The notes beneath the pieces were generated by a model. The model was not told the origin of the DNA and did no database searches. It saw only the letters and a list, made by a program, of their open reading frames with translations. A DNA stretch of 64,000 nucleotides from Congzhengia sp045576635 (GTDB lineage Bacteria > Bacillota > Clostridia > UBA1381 > UBA9506): positions 1-64,000 of the forward strand of contig JAZNGT010000035.1 in the NCBI GenBank assembly GCA_045576635.1, read 5' to 3'. Positions 15,247 through 24,282 of this stretch are shown here, piece by piece. Position numbers and translations under genes: made by a program. Each line of letters begins with the position of its first letter. The first letter of the stretch is position 1.

Positions 15247-17017
15247 TGTTGTTTCTCCTCTCGTTTTCCTTTTTGATGATTTCGTTTACTTCACCAATTT
15301 TACCCTCGGCAATCAGCCTGTTAATTAAGGAATTTAAATTCTCTTTTTTTATTTTTTGAATGGTGTCCTTTGCCGCCAAAACGGCATCTCCCACATATTC
15401 TTTGTACAAAATATCTGCCGCAAGGGACTTTATGTTTTCCGGAAGTGATGCGAAAAACACGGGAGCGTTATCTGTTTCGTCTGTCTCTTTGAATGAGACA
15501 ATCGCCGAAAACAGTGCGCGGTGTCCTTCGTCTGAAATTTCCTCCGGTGCGATGGTGCCTTTCGCTGTCCGAAATGCGTTTTTGTTAAAAAACATAAGGT
15601 TTAAAAGCATACGCTCTGCCTTGTAAACTGCGTTGGATGCGCCGCTTTGTGATGGGTTCGGCTTGATTTCATCCTGTATACTCTGCGCTTTTCGTTCTTG
15701 TATTTTATATGTTTTTCGGTTTTTCTGGTAAATCCGTTTGTTAACCTCTGCCGTGATGGATTCTACGGAAATATCGGTTTCGTTTGCGATTCTTTTTATG
15801 TAAATCTCGCGTTCTACCTGATTTTCATTTTGCGCCAAAATTCCGGCGGCTTTTTCAAGAAATTCCACCTTGTCATTCAGTTCGACAAGATTATAGTTTT
15901 TCCTTAATTTTAAGATTCTATACTCCGTTGGAGAAAGCGCCTTTGAAATGATTTCTTTAAAACTTTGGACGCCTTTTGTTTTTAAAAACTCATCCGGATC
16001 TTTTGCGCCGGAGTAAGACAAAACTTTAATTTTAACACCCGCCGCAGTTAGCACATCAATGGCTTTGTCTGCCGCTTTTTGCCCTGCCTCGTCACTGTCG
16101 TAACAGATATAAACACAAGGGGCGTAGCGTTTTAAAAGTGTTGCCTGTCCTTCGGTAAATGCTGTACCCAGTCCCGCAACGGCATTTTTAAATCCGTAAA
16201 CGTGTAAGGAAACGGCATCCATATAACCTTCGACCAAAATGAGTCCGTCTTTTGCGCTTTCTGCCTTTGCAACATTTAAGCCGAACACGTGACTTCCTTT
16301 ATGAAAGACCGGTGTTTCGGGAGAGTTCATATACTTTGCATTATCGTCACCGAGTGCGCGTCCGCCAAAAGCAACGACGTTACCGCGGACATCGATAATG
16401 GGAAACATCAAACGGTTTCGGAATTTATCATACACATGGCCTTTTTCGTTCCTTACGGCAAGGCCTGCCGATACGATTTCATCGTTTTTATAGCCGTTTT
16501 CGTTTAAAAATGAGGTTAAATCCGACCACGATTCCGGTGCGTAGCCGATGCCGTATGTCGTGATAATCTCGCGGCTTAAACCGCGTTTTTGTGCATATTC
16601 TCTTGCAACAGCAGCATCCTCTTTTGAAAGGTTTTTCACAAAATGCATTGCCGCAAGTTTGTTCATTTTAAGCACACGGTCGCGTAAATCGTGTTTTTGT
16701 TTTACCTCAGGGCTGTAAACCTCTTCTTCTAATGTGACGCCTGCACGTTCTGCCAAAAACTTTATTCCGTCTACAAAATCAAGATTTTCGGCTTTCATGA
16801 CAAAATCAATTAAATTGCCGCCGGTTCCACAACCGAAGCAGTAAAACAGTTGCTTACTTGAACTGATGTGAAAAGAAGGTGTCTTTTCGCGGTGAAACGG
16901 GCAAAGACCTACAAAGTCTGTTCCGTTTCTGCGAAGCGATACATAAGATGCCACAACGTCTACAATATCAGAACGCCTGAGCACTTCATCTATGGAACTT
17001 TGCATAAACCGTGGCAT
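15239..17017 (-). CDS. dnaG: DNA primase
   Basis: A 592-residue primase that lays RNA primers at the replication fork. N-terminal CHC2 zinc finger: Cys39, His42, Cys60 and Cys63 (CPFH and CFGC). The Toprim core includes LILVEGYMDAVSLH and YICYDSDEAGQKAADKAI. The C-terminal 150 residues form the DnaB-binding domain. The start ATG follows GAGGGGAAGTGATG. First gene of the dnaG-rpoD macromolecular-synthesis pair; a sigma-H-like promoter stands about 37 bp upstream of the start. Confidence 0.96.
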   Translation of the reverse strand: MPRFMQSSIDEVLRRSDIVDVVASYVSLRRNGTDFVGLCPFHREKTPSFHISSSKQLFYCFGCGTGGNLIDFVMKAENLDFVDGIKFLAERAGVTLEEEVYSPEVKQKHDLRDRVLKMNKLAAMHFVKNLSKEDAAVAREYAQKRGLSREIITTYGIGYAPESWSDLTSFLNENGYKNDEIVSAGLAVRNEKGHVYDKFRNRLMFPIIDVRGNVVAFGGRALGDDNAKYMNSPETPVFHKGSHVFGLNVAKAESAKDGLILVEGYMDAVSLHVYGFKNAVAGLGTAFTEGQATLLKRYAPCVYICYDSDEAGQKAADKAIDVLTAAGVKIKVLSYSGAKDPDEFLKTKGVQSFKEIISKALSPTEYRILKLRKNYNLVELNDKVEFLEKAAGILAQNENQVEREIYIKRIANETDISVESITAEVNKRIYQKNRKTYKIQERKAQSIQDEIKPNPSQSGASNAVYKAERMLLNLMFFNKNAFRTAKGTIAPEEISDEGHRALFSAIVSFKETDETDNAPVFFASLPENIKSLAADILYKEYVGDAVLAAKDTIQKIKKENLNSLINRLIAEGKIGEVNEIIKKENERRNNID

Positions 17018-17053
17018 ACTTTCATCACTTCCCCTCTTTTACTTCTATCTATC

Positions 17054-17082
17054 ATATTCGACAAGAAAATCTTTTTTCCTTT
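17054..17082 (-). promoter_or_regulatory. Candidate sigma-H promoter of dnaG-rpoD
   Basis: On the minus strand AAAGGAAAA (17082-17074) matches RnAGGAwww, and after 11 nt GTCGAATAT (17062-17054) matches RnnGAATww. A Spo0A-box-like TGTCGAA (17063-17057) overlaps the -10. In B. subtilis the sigA operon likewise has a sigma-H promoter. Confidence 0.6.
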
Positions 17083-17120
17083 TTATAAGTGCAAAAAACT
17101 TTTTCCATACTTTACGTATA

Positions 17121-17149
17121 TTGACAAACATTTTTTCGTATGGTACAAT
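17121..17149 (+). promoter_or_regulatory. Sigma-A promoter of mntP
   Basis: TTGACA (17121-17126), 17 nt, TACAAT (17144-17149). The leader is only about 30 nt, too short for the manganese riboswitch seen before some mntP genes. Confidence 0.8.
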
Positions 17150-17187
17150 ACTTTGCGAAATAGATTGGAATAAAAGTTTGTATTAAG

Positions 17188-17766
17188 TTGGTGAATGGAT
17201 TGGGTATTTTCGAACTTTTTTTAATTGCTGTAAGTCTTTCGATGGACGCATTTGCCGTCTCTATTTGTAAGGGATTGTCCGTTACAATCCTGAAAAAAAG
17301 GCATGCGTTTGTAACCGGACTTTACTTTGGCGGTTTTCAGGCGCTTATGCCCCTTTTGGGGTTTTTGCTTGGCTCAAAATTCAGCCATTTAATCGAACGG
17401 TTTGACCATTGGATTTCGTTTGCTCTTTTAGTTATTATCGGTCTTAACATGATTCGCGAATCCAGAGAAAAAGATGAGGAAATGCTATGCGGTTCGTTTT
17501 CGTTCTCTGCGATGCTTCCCTTAGCGCTTGCAACCAGCATTGACGCGCTTGCAGTAGGTGTAACGTTCGCATTTTTAAACGTGGATATTGTGCCTGCGGT
17601 TTCGTTTATAGGTGTCATCACCTTTATCCTTTCGACACTGGGCGTTTTTCTGGGCAATATATTCGGCGCAAAATACAAATCGTACGCCGAATGTTTGGGC
17701 GGTATCGTGCTCATTCTGATGGGAATTAAAATTTTACTGGAACATTTGGGAATTTTAGCATTTTAA
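17188..17766 (+). CDS. mntP: Manganese efflux pump MntP family
   Basis: A 192-residue protein with six transmembrane helices in two similar halves. The paired acidic motifs SLSMDAFAVSICKGL (about 17-31) and ATSIDALAVGVTFAF (about 112-126) are the MntP hallmarks; members export Mn2+. The start is uncertain: TTG 17188, GTG 17191 and TTG 17200 are in frame and none has a strong ribosome-binding site. Divergent from dnaG and followed by a terminator shared with the NhaC gene. Confidence 0.88.
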   Translation: MVNGLGIFELFLIAVSLSMDAFAVSICKGLSVTILKKRHAFVTGLYFGGFQALMPLLGFLLGSKFSHLIERFDHWISFALLVIIGLNMIRESREKDEEMLCGSFSFSAMLPLALATSIDALAVGVTFAFLNVDIVPAVSFIGVITFILSTLGVFLGNIFGAKYKSYAECLGGIVLILMGIKILLEHLGILAF

Positions 17767-17795
17767 AAAAACTGCGGTTTGGCCGCAGTTTTTTT
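17765..17795. terminator. Bidirectional terminator between mntP and the NhaC gene
   Basis: 13-bp stem AAAAAAACTGCGG/CCGCAGTTTTTTT with loop TTTGG. It overlaps the stop codons of both convergent genes by a base or two. Confidence 0.88.
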
Positions 17796-19113
17796 ATGCT
17801 TTTTTACTTTTTGAAAAGAAAATATAAATCAGCGAGATGAAAAGCAGTAGCATCGGATAGAACATATACCGTATGACAGATATTGCAGAGGTCGGGCTCC
17901 CGAGTTCTGCCGTAAGCGACAGCGCAATCAGCATCTGCGCGCCGTAAGGGAGTACCCCCTGCACGATGCAACTGAATGTATCTAAAATGGATGCCGTGCG
18001 TTTGGGCGGAATGTCATACTCTTTGCTCATTTCTTTTGCAATGGGGCCTGAAACCACAATAGCAACCGTATTGTTTGCCGTGGCAATATCTAATGCGCCT
18101 ACCAAAAGACCGATGCCAAGTTCGCCGCCACGGCGCTTTTTAAACAACTTACGAATGCCCGAAAGGAGCGCCGCAAAGCCGCCGTATTCCCGAATCAGTG
18201 CACAAAGTGCAGAAACTAAAATCGTTACCACAATCGTCTCAAACATTCCCGATGCGCCCGTGCCTGCATTGGAAAGAAGTGTAATGGGCGAAATTTCGCT
18301 CCCTATGAGTACCAAAATCGTACCAGACACAATTCCTGCAAGCAAGACAACAAACACGTTAAGTCCTATAATTCCTCCCACAAATACCAAAATGTATGGG
18401 ATTAAGTCTATCAGTTCATACGTGCCCGTAACAGAGGTTTTAATGTCTGCGTTTAATGAGAAAAGTAAAATCGCAATCAGCGTTAAAACCGCAGCAGGAA
18501 GTGCAATCAAAAAGTTTGCGCGGAACTTGTCACGCATGGGGCACCCTTGCGATGCGCATGCCGCTATCGTTGTATCGGAAATAAAGGATAAGTTGTCACC
18601 GAACATAGCGCCGCCAACTACCGTTGCGACACAAAGCGGAACGGAAAAACCTGATACGTTTGCAACATTTACCGCAATCGGAATCAAAATGCTGATGGTG
18701 CCGGTTGACGTACCCATTGCCGTTGAAATAAAACACGCAACCAAAAACAACACCAAAACAGAAAACTTTGCAGGCACAATACTTAAAAGAAAGTATGCCG
18801 CGCTTGCTGCGCTGTTTCTTCCCAAAACACCTGTAAAGATACCTGCCGCAAGGAAAATCAAAATCATGGTAAAGATATTTTTGTCACCCACGCCTTTTGC
18901 CATAACAGAGAGTTTGTCTTCAAAACTAAGTTTTCGATTCTGAAAACATGCAACCAAAATCGCCGCTAAAAAGGCTACCACAATAGGAACACTGTAAAAT
19001 CCCATACTGATGTTCATACCGTATTCAAATAAAATGCCCAGACCCAGATACAAAATCAAAAATACAAGGATGGGTAAAAGTGCAACCGCATTCGGTTTTT
19101 TTGATGATTCCAT
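17794..19113 (-). CDS. NhaC-family Na+/H+ antiporter-like transporter
   Basis: A 439-residue polytopic protein with about eleven hydrophobic segments. Family motifs: MGTSTGTISILIPIA and GGAMFGDNLSFISDTTIAAC in the first half, and the repeat-like GALDIATANNTVAIVVSGPI plus SILDTFSCIVQGVLPYGAQ in the second. Members exchange Na+ (or malate/lactate pairs) for protons; the substrate is not decidable here. It has its own start behind AAGGAGAG and is separated from ftsX by a terminator, so it is probably expressed independently. Confidence 0.82.
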   Translation of the reverse strand: MESSKKPNAVALLPILVFLILYLGLGILFEYGMNISMGFYSVPIVVAFLAAILVACFQNRKLSFEDKLSVMAKGVGDKNIFTMILIFLAAGIFTGVLGRNSAASAAYFLLSIVPAKFSVLVLFLVACFISTAMGTSTGTISILIPIAVNVANVSGFSVPLCVATVVGGAMFGDNLSFISDTTIAACASQGCPMRDKFRANFLIALPAAVLTLIAILLFSLNADIKTSVTGTYELIDLIPYILVFVGGIIGLNVFVVLLAGIVSGTILVLIGSEISPITLLSNAGTGASGMFETIVVTILVSALCALIREYGGFAALLSGIRKLFKKRRGGELGIGLLVGALDIATANNTVAIVVSGPIAKEMSKEYDIPPKRTASILDTFSCIVQGVLPYGAQMLIALSLTAELGSPTSAISVIRYMFYPMLLLFISLIYIFFSKSKKA

Positions 19114-19134
19114 AGTACTCTCCTTAAATAAAAG

Positions 19135-19162
19135 AAAGGGCGCTTTTTAAAAAGCGCCCTTT
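19135..19162 (-). terminator. Terminator of ftsEX
   Basis: A perfect 14-bp palindrome AAAGGGCGCTTTTT/AAAAAGCGCCCTTT, 10 bp after the ftsX stop. Confidence 0.8.
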
Positions 19163-19171
19163 TCGCATTTT

Positions 19172-20062
19172 TTATACGTTTAAGTGCTTTCTTACGGAAA
19201 TTAAACTTCCTACACCGCCCAAAATTGCGCCAAGTCCAAACGTAGACCAAAGCACAACGGAAAGAATTTCTTTTAACGGTTTTAACGTGATAAACATAAT
19301 GTTAATGTTTTCTACAATACCGATTAAGACATTGTACGAAGGAAGCACAAGCGCTATCGAAACGCACGCACCGATAATGCCGATGAAAATTCCCTCAATA
19401 ATAAAGGGCCATCTTATGAACCAGTCCGTCGCGCCGACAAACTTCATGATGTTGATTTCTTTTCTGCGCGTATAAACCGTAAGTTTAATGGTATTGGAAA
19501 TGATAAACACCGAAACCACTGCAAGCGCAAGAATAATCCAGATACTGAACGCTTTGATATAGTTTGTCATTTTAACGAGTTTTGAAATTGCATCTTCGTT
19601 CTGAATGACTTTTTCAACGCCGTCAATTTTGGCAAGTTCCTTTACGGTTTCTTTGGTTTTCGTTAAATCGTTCAGCGTGATTTTGTACCAGTTTCTTAAA
19701 GGATTGTCATCTTTATAACGGTCTAAAAGCGATGCGTTTTCGCCGAACTGCTCTTTTAATGCCTCTAATCTGTCGGTATTTCTGTCTAATACCGCGTTCG
19801 TCACGTTCTCGGTTTTTATGATTTGTTTTCTGATAGAAAGGATTCCCTCGTCCGTGGTTTTTTCGTCCATTACGACAATGATTTCGTAACTTGATTCTAA
19901 GTCTCCTGCAATACCCGTTAAGTTAATCGAAAGCAGTAAAAATACGCCCAGAACCAAAAGGCTTGCCATAACAGTAAAAATCGAAACGATGGTCATCCAG
20001 CCATTAGAAAAAATGTTTTTAAACGCCTCGGTAATGAAGTACCGAAATCCTCTAATTTTCAT
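19172..20062 (-). CDS. ftsX: Cell-division membrane protein FtsX
   Basis: A 296-residue permease-like subunit. One transmembrane helix near residues 22-46 is followed by an extracellular domain (47-165, with LKEQFGENASLLDRYKDDNP) and three C-terminal helices (about 170-285, with YTRRKEINIMKFVGATDWFI). With FtsE it activates a peptidoglycan hydrolase at the septum. The ATG at 20062 overlaps the last codons of ftsE (11 bp); a longer frame to 20122 lies wholly inside ftsE. Confidence 0.93.
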   Translation of the reverse strand: MKIRGFRYFITEAFKNIFSNGWMTIVSIFTVMASLLVLGVFLLLSINLTGIAGDLESSYEIIVVMDEKTTDEGILSIRKQIIKTENVTNAVLDRNTDRLEALKEQFGENASLLDRYKDDNPLRNWYKITLNDLTKTKETVKELAKIDGVEKVIQNEDAISKLVKMTNYIKAFSIWIILALAVVSVFIISNTIKLTVYTRRKEINIMKFVGATDWFIRWPFIIEGIFIGIIGACVSIALVLPSYNVLIGIVENINIMFITLKPLKEILSVVLWSTFGLGAILGGVGSLISVRKHLNV

Positions 20063-20738
20063 TGCCGTACCCACCCCTCGTTTCATCACGGGCAATTTTG
20101 CCGTCTTCAATTGCGATAACACGCTTTTTCATCGCGTCTACAATATCTTTTGCGTGTGTTGCCATAATAACGGTTGTGCCGCGTTTGTTGATATCGTCCA
20201 AAAGTTCCATAATTTCCATGGCAGTTTTGGGATTTAAGTTTCCGGTAGGCTCGTCCGCAATCAAAAATGCAGGATTGTTGACAAGTGCACGTGCGAGCGC
20301 CACCCTCTGCTGCTCACCGCCCGAAAGTTCGTTTGGATACGATTTTGCTTTATGAGAAAGACCGACTAAACTTAAAACATTCGGTACTTGCTTTCTGATT
20401 TCTTTTCTGCCGGCGCCAATGATTTCCATCGCAAAGGCAACATTTTCGAATACGGTTTTATTAGGAAGTAGCCTAAAATCCTGAAATACTACGCCCATTG
20501 AACGACGAAGATACGGAATTTCGCGGCGTTTTAAACTTGCAACATCGCGGTTATTTATAATAACCTGTCCCGAGGTTGCAACCTCTTCATGCATCAGAAG
20601 TTTAATTAACGTCGATTTTCCCGAGCCGCTGGGCCCTACAATAAACACAAACTCTCCGCGCTCTATGACAAAACTGATATCGTCAAGCGCCGTAGAGCCG
20701 TTGGGATAAACCTTTGTAACATTACTAAGTAAAATCAT
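20052..20738 (-). CDS. ftsE: Cell-division ATPase FtsE
   Basis: A 228-residue ABC ATPase. Walker A GPSGSGKSTLIKLL (about 36-49), signature LSGGEQQRVALARALV, Walker B FLIADEPTGNLNP and a switch His in MATHAKD. It energises FtsX. The ATG at 20738 follows GGGGGATG; the in-frame ATG four codons upstream has no spacing for a site. A 41-nt nested hairpin (20758-20798) lies in its leader. Overlaps ftsX by 11 bp. Confidence 0.94.
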   Translation of the reverse strand: MILLSNVTKVYPNGSTALDDISFVIERGEFVFIVGPSGSGKSTLIKLLMHEEVATSGQVIINNRDVASLKRREIPYLRRSMGVVFQDFRLLPNKTVFENVAFAMEIIGAGRKEIRKQVPNVLSLVGLSHKAKSYPNELSGGEQQRVALARALVNNPAFLIADEPTGNLNPKTAMEIMELLDDINKRGTTVIMATHAKDIVDAMKKRVIAIEDGKIARDETRGGYGNEN

Positions 20739-20757
20739 TTCATCCCCCAAGCCTTTC

Positions 20758-20798
20758 TGCCCGCAAAATTACACCAAAGCGCGCTTTATATGCGGGCA
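20758..20798. repeat. Nested inverted repeat in the ftsE leader
   Basis: TGCCCGCA (20758-20765) and TGCGGGCA (20791-20798) are perfect 8-bp arms that enclose the palindrome AAAGCGCGCTTT (20776-20787). There is no U-tract on the minus strand, so it does not look like the terminator of the upstream PucR-type gene. Confidence 0.55.
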
Positions 20799-20824
20799 TA
20801 CAAAGCGCGTGAACATAAACTCAT

Positions 20825-21901
20825 TTAAAATTTAGACGGATTGGATGTTAAATATTTGCTTACCAAAACCGCTACTTTGAATACAACGGCATCGTCAAAC
20901 TTTCTTAAATCAAGTCCGGTTAAGCGTTCAATCTTATCGAGACGGTATACCAGTGTATTTCTGTGAACGAAAAGTTGTCTTGACGTTTCGCTCACGTTCA
21001 AGTTGTTTTCAAAGAATTTGTCGATGGTTTGAAGTGTTTCGTCGTCTAATACCTCTAAACCGTCTTTTTTGAAGATTTCGTCCAAAAACAATTCGCAAAG
21101 TTTGCTCGGAAGTTGATAAATCAAACGGCCGATGCCAAGTTCATCGTAACTTAAAATGTATTTATCGCCTTCAAACACACGACCGATTTCAAGCGCAAGT
21201 CTTGCCTCGGAAAAAGAACGTGCAATATCGTTTATAGAATCCACAGGTGTGCCGATACCAACGTATACTTTCTGCATGAGTTCTGCGTTTATGGTTTCTA
21301 CAATGCTTTTTGCCGTTTTTTCTGCAAAATCAGAGGACTGTTCGCCCGAAAGCGCCTTAATTAAGACAATGTTTTTGTTGTCGATGTTAATGACATAGTC
21401 CTGCTCAGGAAACATATTCTGCATAAGTTGTACCACGCCGGTTTCATTTCCGGTTATCTGTGCAATAAACACAAGACGCGGAACATCTGCATCAATTTGA
21501 AGTTCACCGGAACGAAGATAAATATCTCCGGGGAGAACGTTGCCTTGCAGTACGCTCTTTAAGTAACTGATTTTATCGTATTTGTCTGCACAGTGAATGT
21601 AGAGGTTGGAAACACTGATCGCAAGAAGCGCACACATTTTCTGGTCTTCCGGTTCAGTTCCTTTTACATATACAATAAATTCCATGATATTGCGTGTGCC
21701 GATACCCACACAGGTATATCCGCCCGAAACAAACGGACGTCCGTTACCTGAATGAGATGCAACCATCTGAAACGCATCATCGTCAGACGCAGGCTCACCA
21801 ACGCAGGCTACCAAAATAGCACCGCTGTTTACAACACCCATTGCTTTGTGCGTGATACCGCGCATCTGATCCAATACAGGCTGGAACACTTCACTCAACA
21901 T
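20825..21901 (-). CDS. PucR/CdaR-type helix-turn-helix regulator
   Basis: A 358-residue protein. The C-terminal 60 residues (LNVSETSRQLFVHRNTLVYR, then LDKIERLTGLDLRKFDD) are the PucR-type HTH_30 domain; the middle (about 150-280) matches the GGDEF-like domain typical of CdaR proteins. The N-terminal 140 residues contain VVNSGAILVACVGEP and may sense a ligand. Regulator of unknown signal. It lies 86 bp upstream of ftsE on the same strand, so it could control cell-division genes, but that is inference from position only. Confidence 0.82.
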   Translation of the reverse strand: MLSEVFQPVLDQMRGITHKAMGVVNSGAILVACVGEPASDDDAFQMVASHSGNGRPFVSGGYTCVGIGTRNIMEFIVYVKGTEPEDQKMCALLAISVSNLYIHCADKYDKISYLKSVLQGNVLPGDIYLRSGELQIDADVPRLVFIAQITGNETGVVQLMQNMFPEQDYVINIDNKNIVLIKALSGEQSSDFAEKTAKSIVETINAELMQKVYVGIGTPVDSINDIARSFSEARLALEIGRVFEGDKYILSYDELGIGRLIYQLPSKLCELFLDEIFKKDGLEVLDDETLQTIDKFFENNLNVSETSRQLFVHRNTLVYRLDKIERLTGLDLRKFDDAVVFKVAVLVSKYLTSNPSKF

Positions 21902-21948
21902 ATAGAAATCACTCCTTTGATTGATGACATAAACACTTTTGCACCTAT

Positions 21949-21977
21949 ATCATACTAAATTTTTAACAATTTTGCAA
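21949..21977 (-). promoter_or_regulatory. Sigma-A promoter of the PucR-type gene
   Basis: TTGCAA (21977-21972), 17 nt, TATGAT (21954-21949). Leader of about 40 nt. Confidence 0.65.
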
Positions 21978-22077
21978 TATTTTTTTGCGAATTTAACCGA
22001 AATTTAATCTTTTTCGTCGTCCGTTTTGGAAAAAATACTGATTTTTTATCAAAATGCATGAATTTTTAAATTTTCTA

Positions 22078-22106
22078 TTGCATATTTATTCAAAATATTG
22101 TATAAT
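22078..22106 (+). promoter_or_regulatory. Promoter of argD-argF
   Basis: TTGCAT (22078-22083), 17 nt, TATAAT (22101-22106). Two half-matches to the arginine-repressor box (TGAAT at 22059-22063 and ATTCA at 22088-22092) flank the -35, but neither is a full 18-bp box. Confidence 0.7.
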
Positions 22107-22139
22107 TATAAAAACCGAAAAAATGGCGGAGGCATTTTT

Positions 22140-23342
22140 ATGACCACAGAAGAAATCAAAAAACTTGACCAACAGTATTATATGAACACGTTCGGGGAGA
22201 GAATTCCCGTTTCGTTTACAAAAGGCGAGGGCGTAACGCTTTATGCAGAAAACGGCGAAACATATACCGACTTTTTAGCAGGCATTGCCGTAAGTGCATT
22301 GGGACACTCCCACCCCGTTTTGACAGATGCAATCAAAAAGCAGGCAGAAAGCGTTTTGCACGTGTCAAACTACTATTATATTGACAAGCAGGCGCGTCTG
22401 GCAGAAAAAATCGTAACAAACAGCGTCATTGATAAAGTGTTTTTTGCAAACTCGGGTGCCGAGGCAAACGAAGGTGCAATCAAACTTGCCAAAATTTATC
22501 ATTACAAAAAAGGACATCCTGAAAAATACGAAATCATTACGCTTACCGATTCGTTTCACGGAAGAACTCTGGCTACCGTTGCCGCAACAGGACAGGAAAA
22601 GTTCAGCAAAGCGTATCATCCCTTGACGCCGGGATTTCAGTATGTACCCGCGAACGATTTTGATGCGTTTTTAGAAAAAGTCAACGACAAAACCTGTGCC
22701 GTTATGATGGAAATGATTCAGGGCGAAAGCGGCGTTAAGCCACTAGATAAAGAGTATGTAAATAAGGTGTTTGCGTATTGCAAAGAACACGATATTTTAT
22801 TTATCGCAGACGAAGTCCAGACCGGAATGGGAAGAACGGGCACACTATTTTCCTATGAACAGTTTGGTATTGAACCGGACATCTTCACCCTTGCAAAAGC
22901 ATTGGGCGGCGGTGTTCCGATTGGTGCAGTTTGTGCAAAAGACGCCGTAGCCGAGGCATTTGCTCCCGGCGACCACGGTTCTACCTTTGGCGGAAATCCG
23001 CTCGCTTGCGCCGCAGGTCTTTCCGTGTTTGAAGTAATAGAAAAAGAAAATCTCCTTAAAAACTGCCGCGACGTAGGTGGTTACTTTAAAGAAAAACTTA
23101 CAGCACTTTCCGCTATGTATCCCGTGATAAAAGAGGTGCGCGGCACAGGGCTTATGCTTGGTGTTGAATTTACATCTGAAATTGCAGGAGAAATAAAGCA
23201 CAAGTTATTTGAAAAGCATTACTTAACCGGCGCAACGCCTGCGACACTTCGCATTTTGCCGCCACTTATCATCACAAAAGAACACGTAGATGCGTTTTTA
23301 GAAACGTTTGAACAAATCTTAAAAGAAGGAGGCGCGGCATGA
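22140..23342 (+). CDS. argD: Acetylornithine aminotransferase
   Basis: A 400-residue class III PLP aminotransferase for the fourth step of arginine synthesis. SGAEANEGAIKLAK (about 107-120) holds the phosphate-binding loop; FHGRTLATVAATGQ, LFIADEVQTGMGRTG and the PLP Lys in TLAKALGGGVPIGA follow. The ATG at 22140 has GGCGGAGG upstream; a frame extending to 22098 would begin inside the promoter. Its stop overlaps the argF start (ATGA). Confidence 0.93.
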   Translation: MTTEEIKKLDQQYYMNTFGERIPVSFTKGEGVTLYAENGETYTDFLAGIAVSALGHSHPVLTDAIKKQAESVLHVSNYYYIDKQARLAEKIVTNSVIDKVFFANSGAEANEGAIKLAKIYHYKKGHPEKYEIITLTDSFHGRTLATVAATGQEKFSKAYHPLTPGFQYVPANDFDAFLEKVNDKTCAVMMEMIQGESGVKPLDKEYVNKVFAYCKEHDILFIADEVQTGMGRTGTLFSYEQFGIEPDIFTLAKALGGGVPIGAVCAKDAVAEAFAPGDHGSTFGGNPLACAAGLSVFEVIEKENLLKNCRDVGGYFKEKLTALSAMYPVIKEVRGTGLMLGVEFTSEIAGEIKHKLFEKHYLTGATPATLRILPPLIITKEHVDAFLETFEQILKEGGAA

Positions 23343-24265
23343 AACATTTACTTACGCTCCACGATTGGAGTACAGAGGAAATTTTAGATACACTTTCCCT
23401 TGCCGACAAATTAAAATACGAACAGAAAAACGGCATAGAACACCATATTTTAAAGGGAAAAACACTTGGTATGATTTTTTCAAAATCCTCGACACGTACG
23501 AGGGTTTCGTTTGAGGTTGGTATGTATCAGTTGGGCGGTTCTGCGCTCTTTTTAAACTCGAATGACATTCAGTTGGGGCGCGGCGAATCGGTCTATGACA
23601 CCGCGAACGTACTTTCCCGCTTTTTAGACGGTATTATGATTCGTACCTTTAAGCAGTCGGACGTTGAAGATTTGGCGCGTTTCGGCAGTATTCCCATCAT
23701 CAACGGTCTTACCGACCTTGTGCATCCGTGCCAGATTCTTGCAGATTTTCAGACCATCCGCGAGAAAAAAGACGGTCAGTTAAAGGGACTAAAACTTGCC
23801 TATATCGGCGACGGCAACAATATGGCGCACTCTTATCTTTACGGAAGTGCCAAGGTGGGTATGGATGTCGCTATCGCTACTCCGCCCCAGTATATGTGTG
23901 ACGAAACGGTTGTAGAAAATGCGATAAAAGATGCCGAAAAAACAGGTGCCAAGGTTACCATTACCAACGACCCCTTTGAAGCAATCAAAGATGCCGATGT
24001 CGTATGCACAGACACCTGGGTAAGTATGGGACAGGAAAGCGAGAAAGAAGAAAAAGTGAAAGTGTTTAAAGATTATCAGGTAAACACTGAACTTTTCTCA
24101 CACGCCGACAAAGATGCAATCTTTTTGCATTGCCTGCCTGCGTATCGTGGGTTTGAAGTAACAGAAGATATTATTGACGGTCCTCACTCTGTGATTTTTG
24201 ATGAAGCGGAAAACCGTTTACACGCACAAAAAGCCGTTATGGCACGGCTTATGGGAAATCAGTAA
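23339..24265 (+). CDS. argF: Ornithine carbamoyltransferase
   Basis: A 308-residue enzyme forming citrulline from ornithine and carbamoyl phosphate. SSTRTRVSFEVG (about 49-60) binds carbamoyl phosphate; HPCQILADFQT and the ornithine loop DTWVSMGQE and HCLPAYRG are present. It overlaps argD by 4 bp. A biosynthetic rather than catabolic role is indicated by the pairing with argD; no arcA or arcC is nearby. Confidence 0.95.
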   Translation: MKHLLTLHDWSTEEILDTLSLADKLKYEQKNGIEHHILKGKTLGMIFSKSSTRTRVSFEVGMYQLGGSALFLNSNDIQLGRGESVYDTANVLSRFLDGIMIRTFKQSDVEDLARFGSIPIINGLTDLVHPCQILADFQTIREKKDGQLKGLKLAYIGDGNNMAHSYLYGSAKVGMDVAIATPPQYMCDETVVENAIKDAEKTGAKVTITNDPFEAIKDADVVCTDTWVSMGQESEKEEKVKVFKDYQVNTELFSHADKDAIFLHCLPAYRGFEVTEDIIDGPHSVIFDEAENRLHAQKAVMARLMGNQ

Positions 24266-24282
24266 AACAAGGAGAGAAAACT

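Noticed and set aside
17150..17187. Manganese (yybP-ykoY) riboswitch before mntP
   Set aside because: The predicted leader is about 30 nt, too short for the aptamer.
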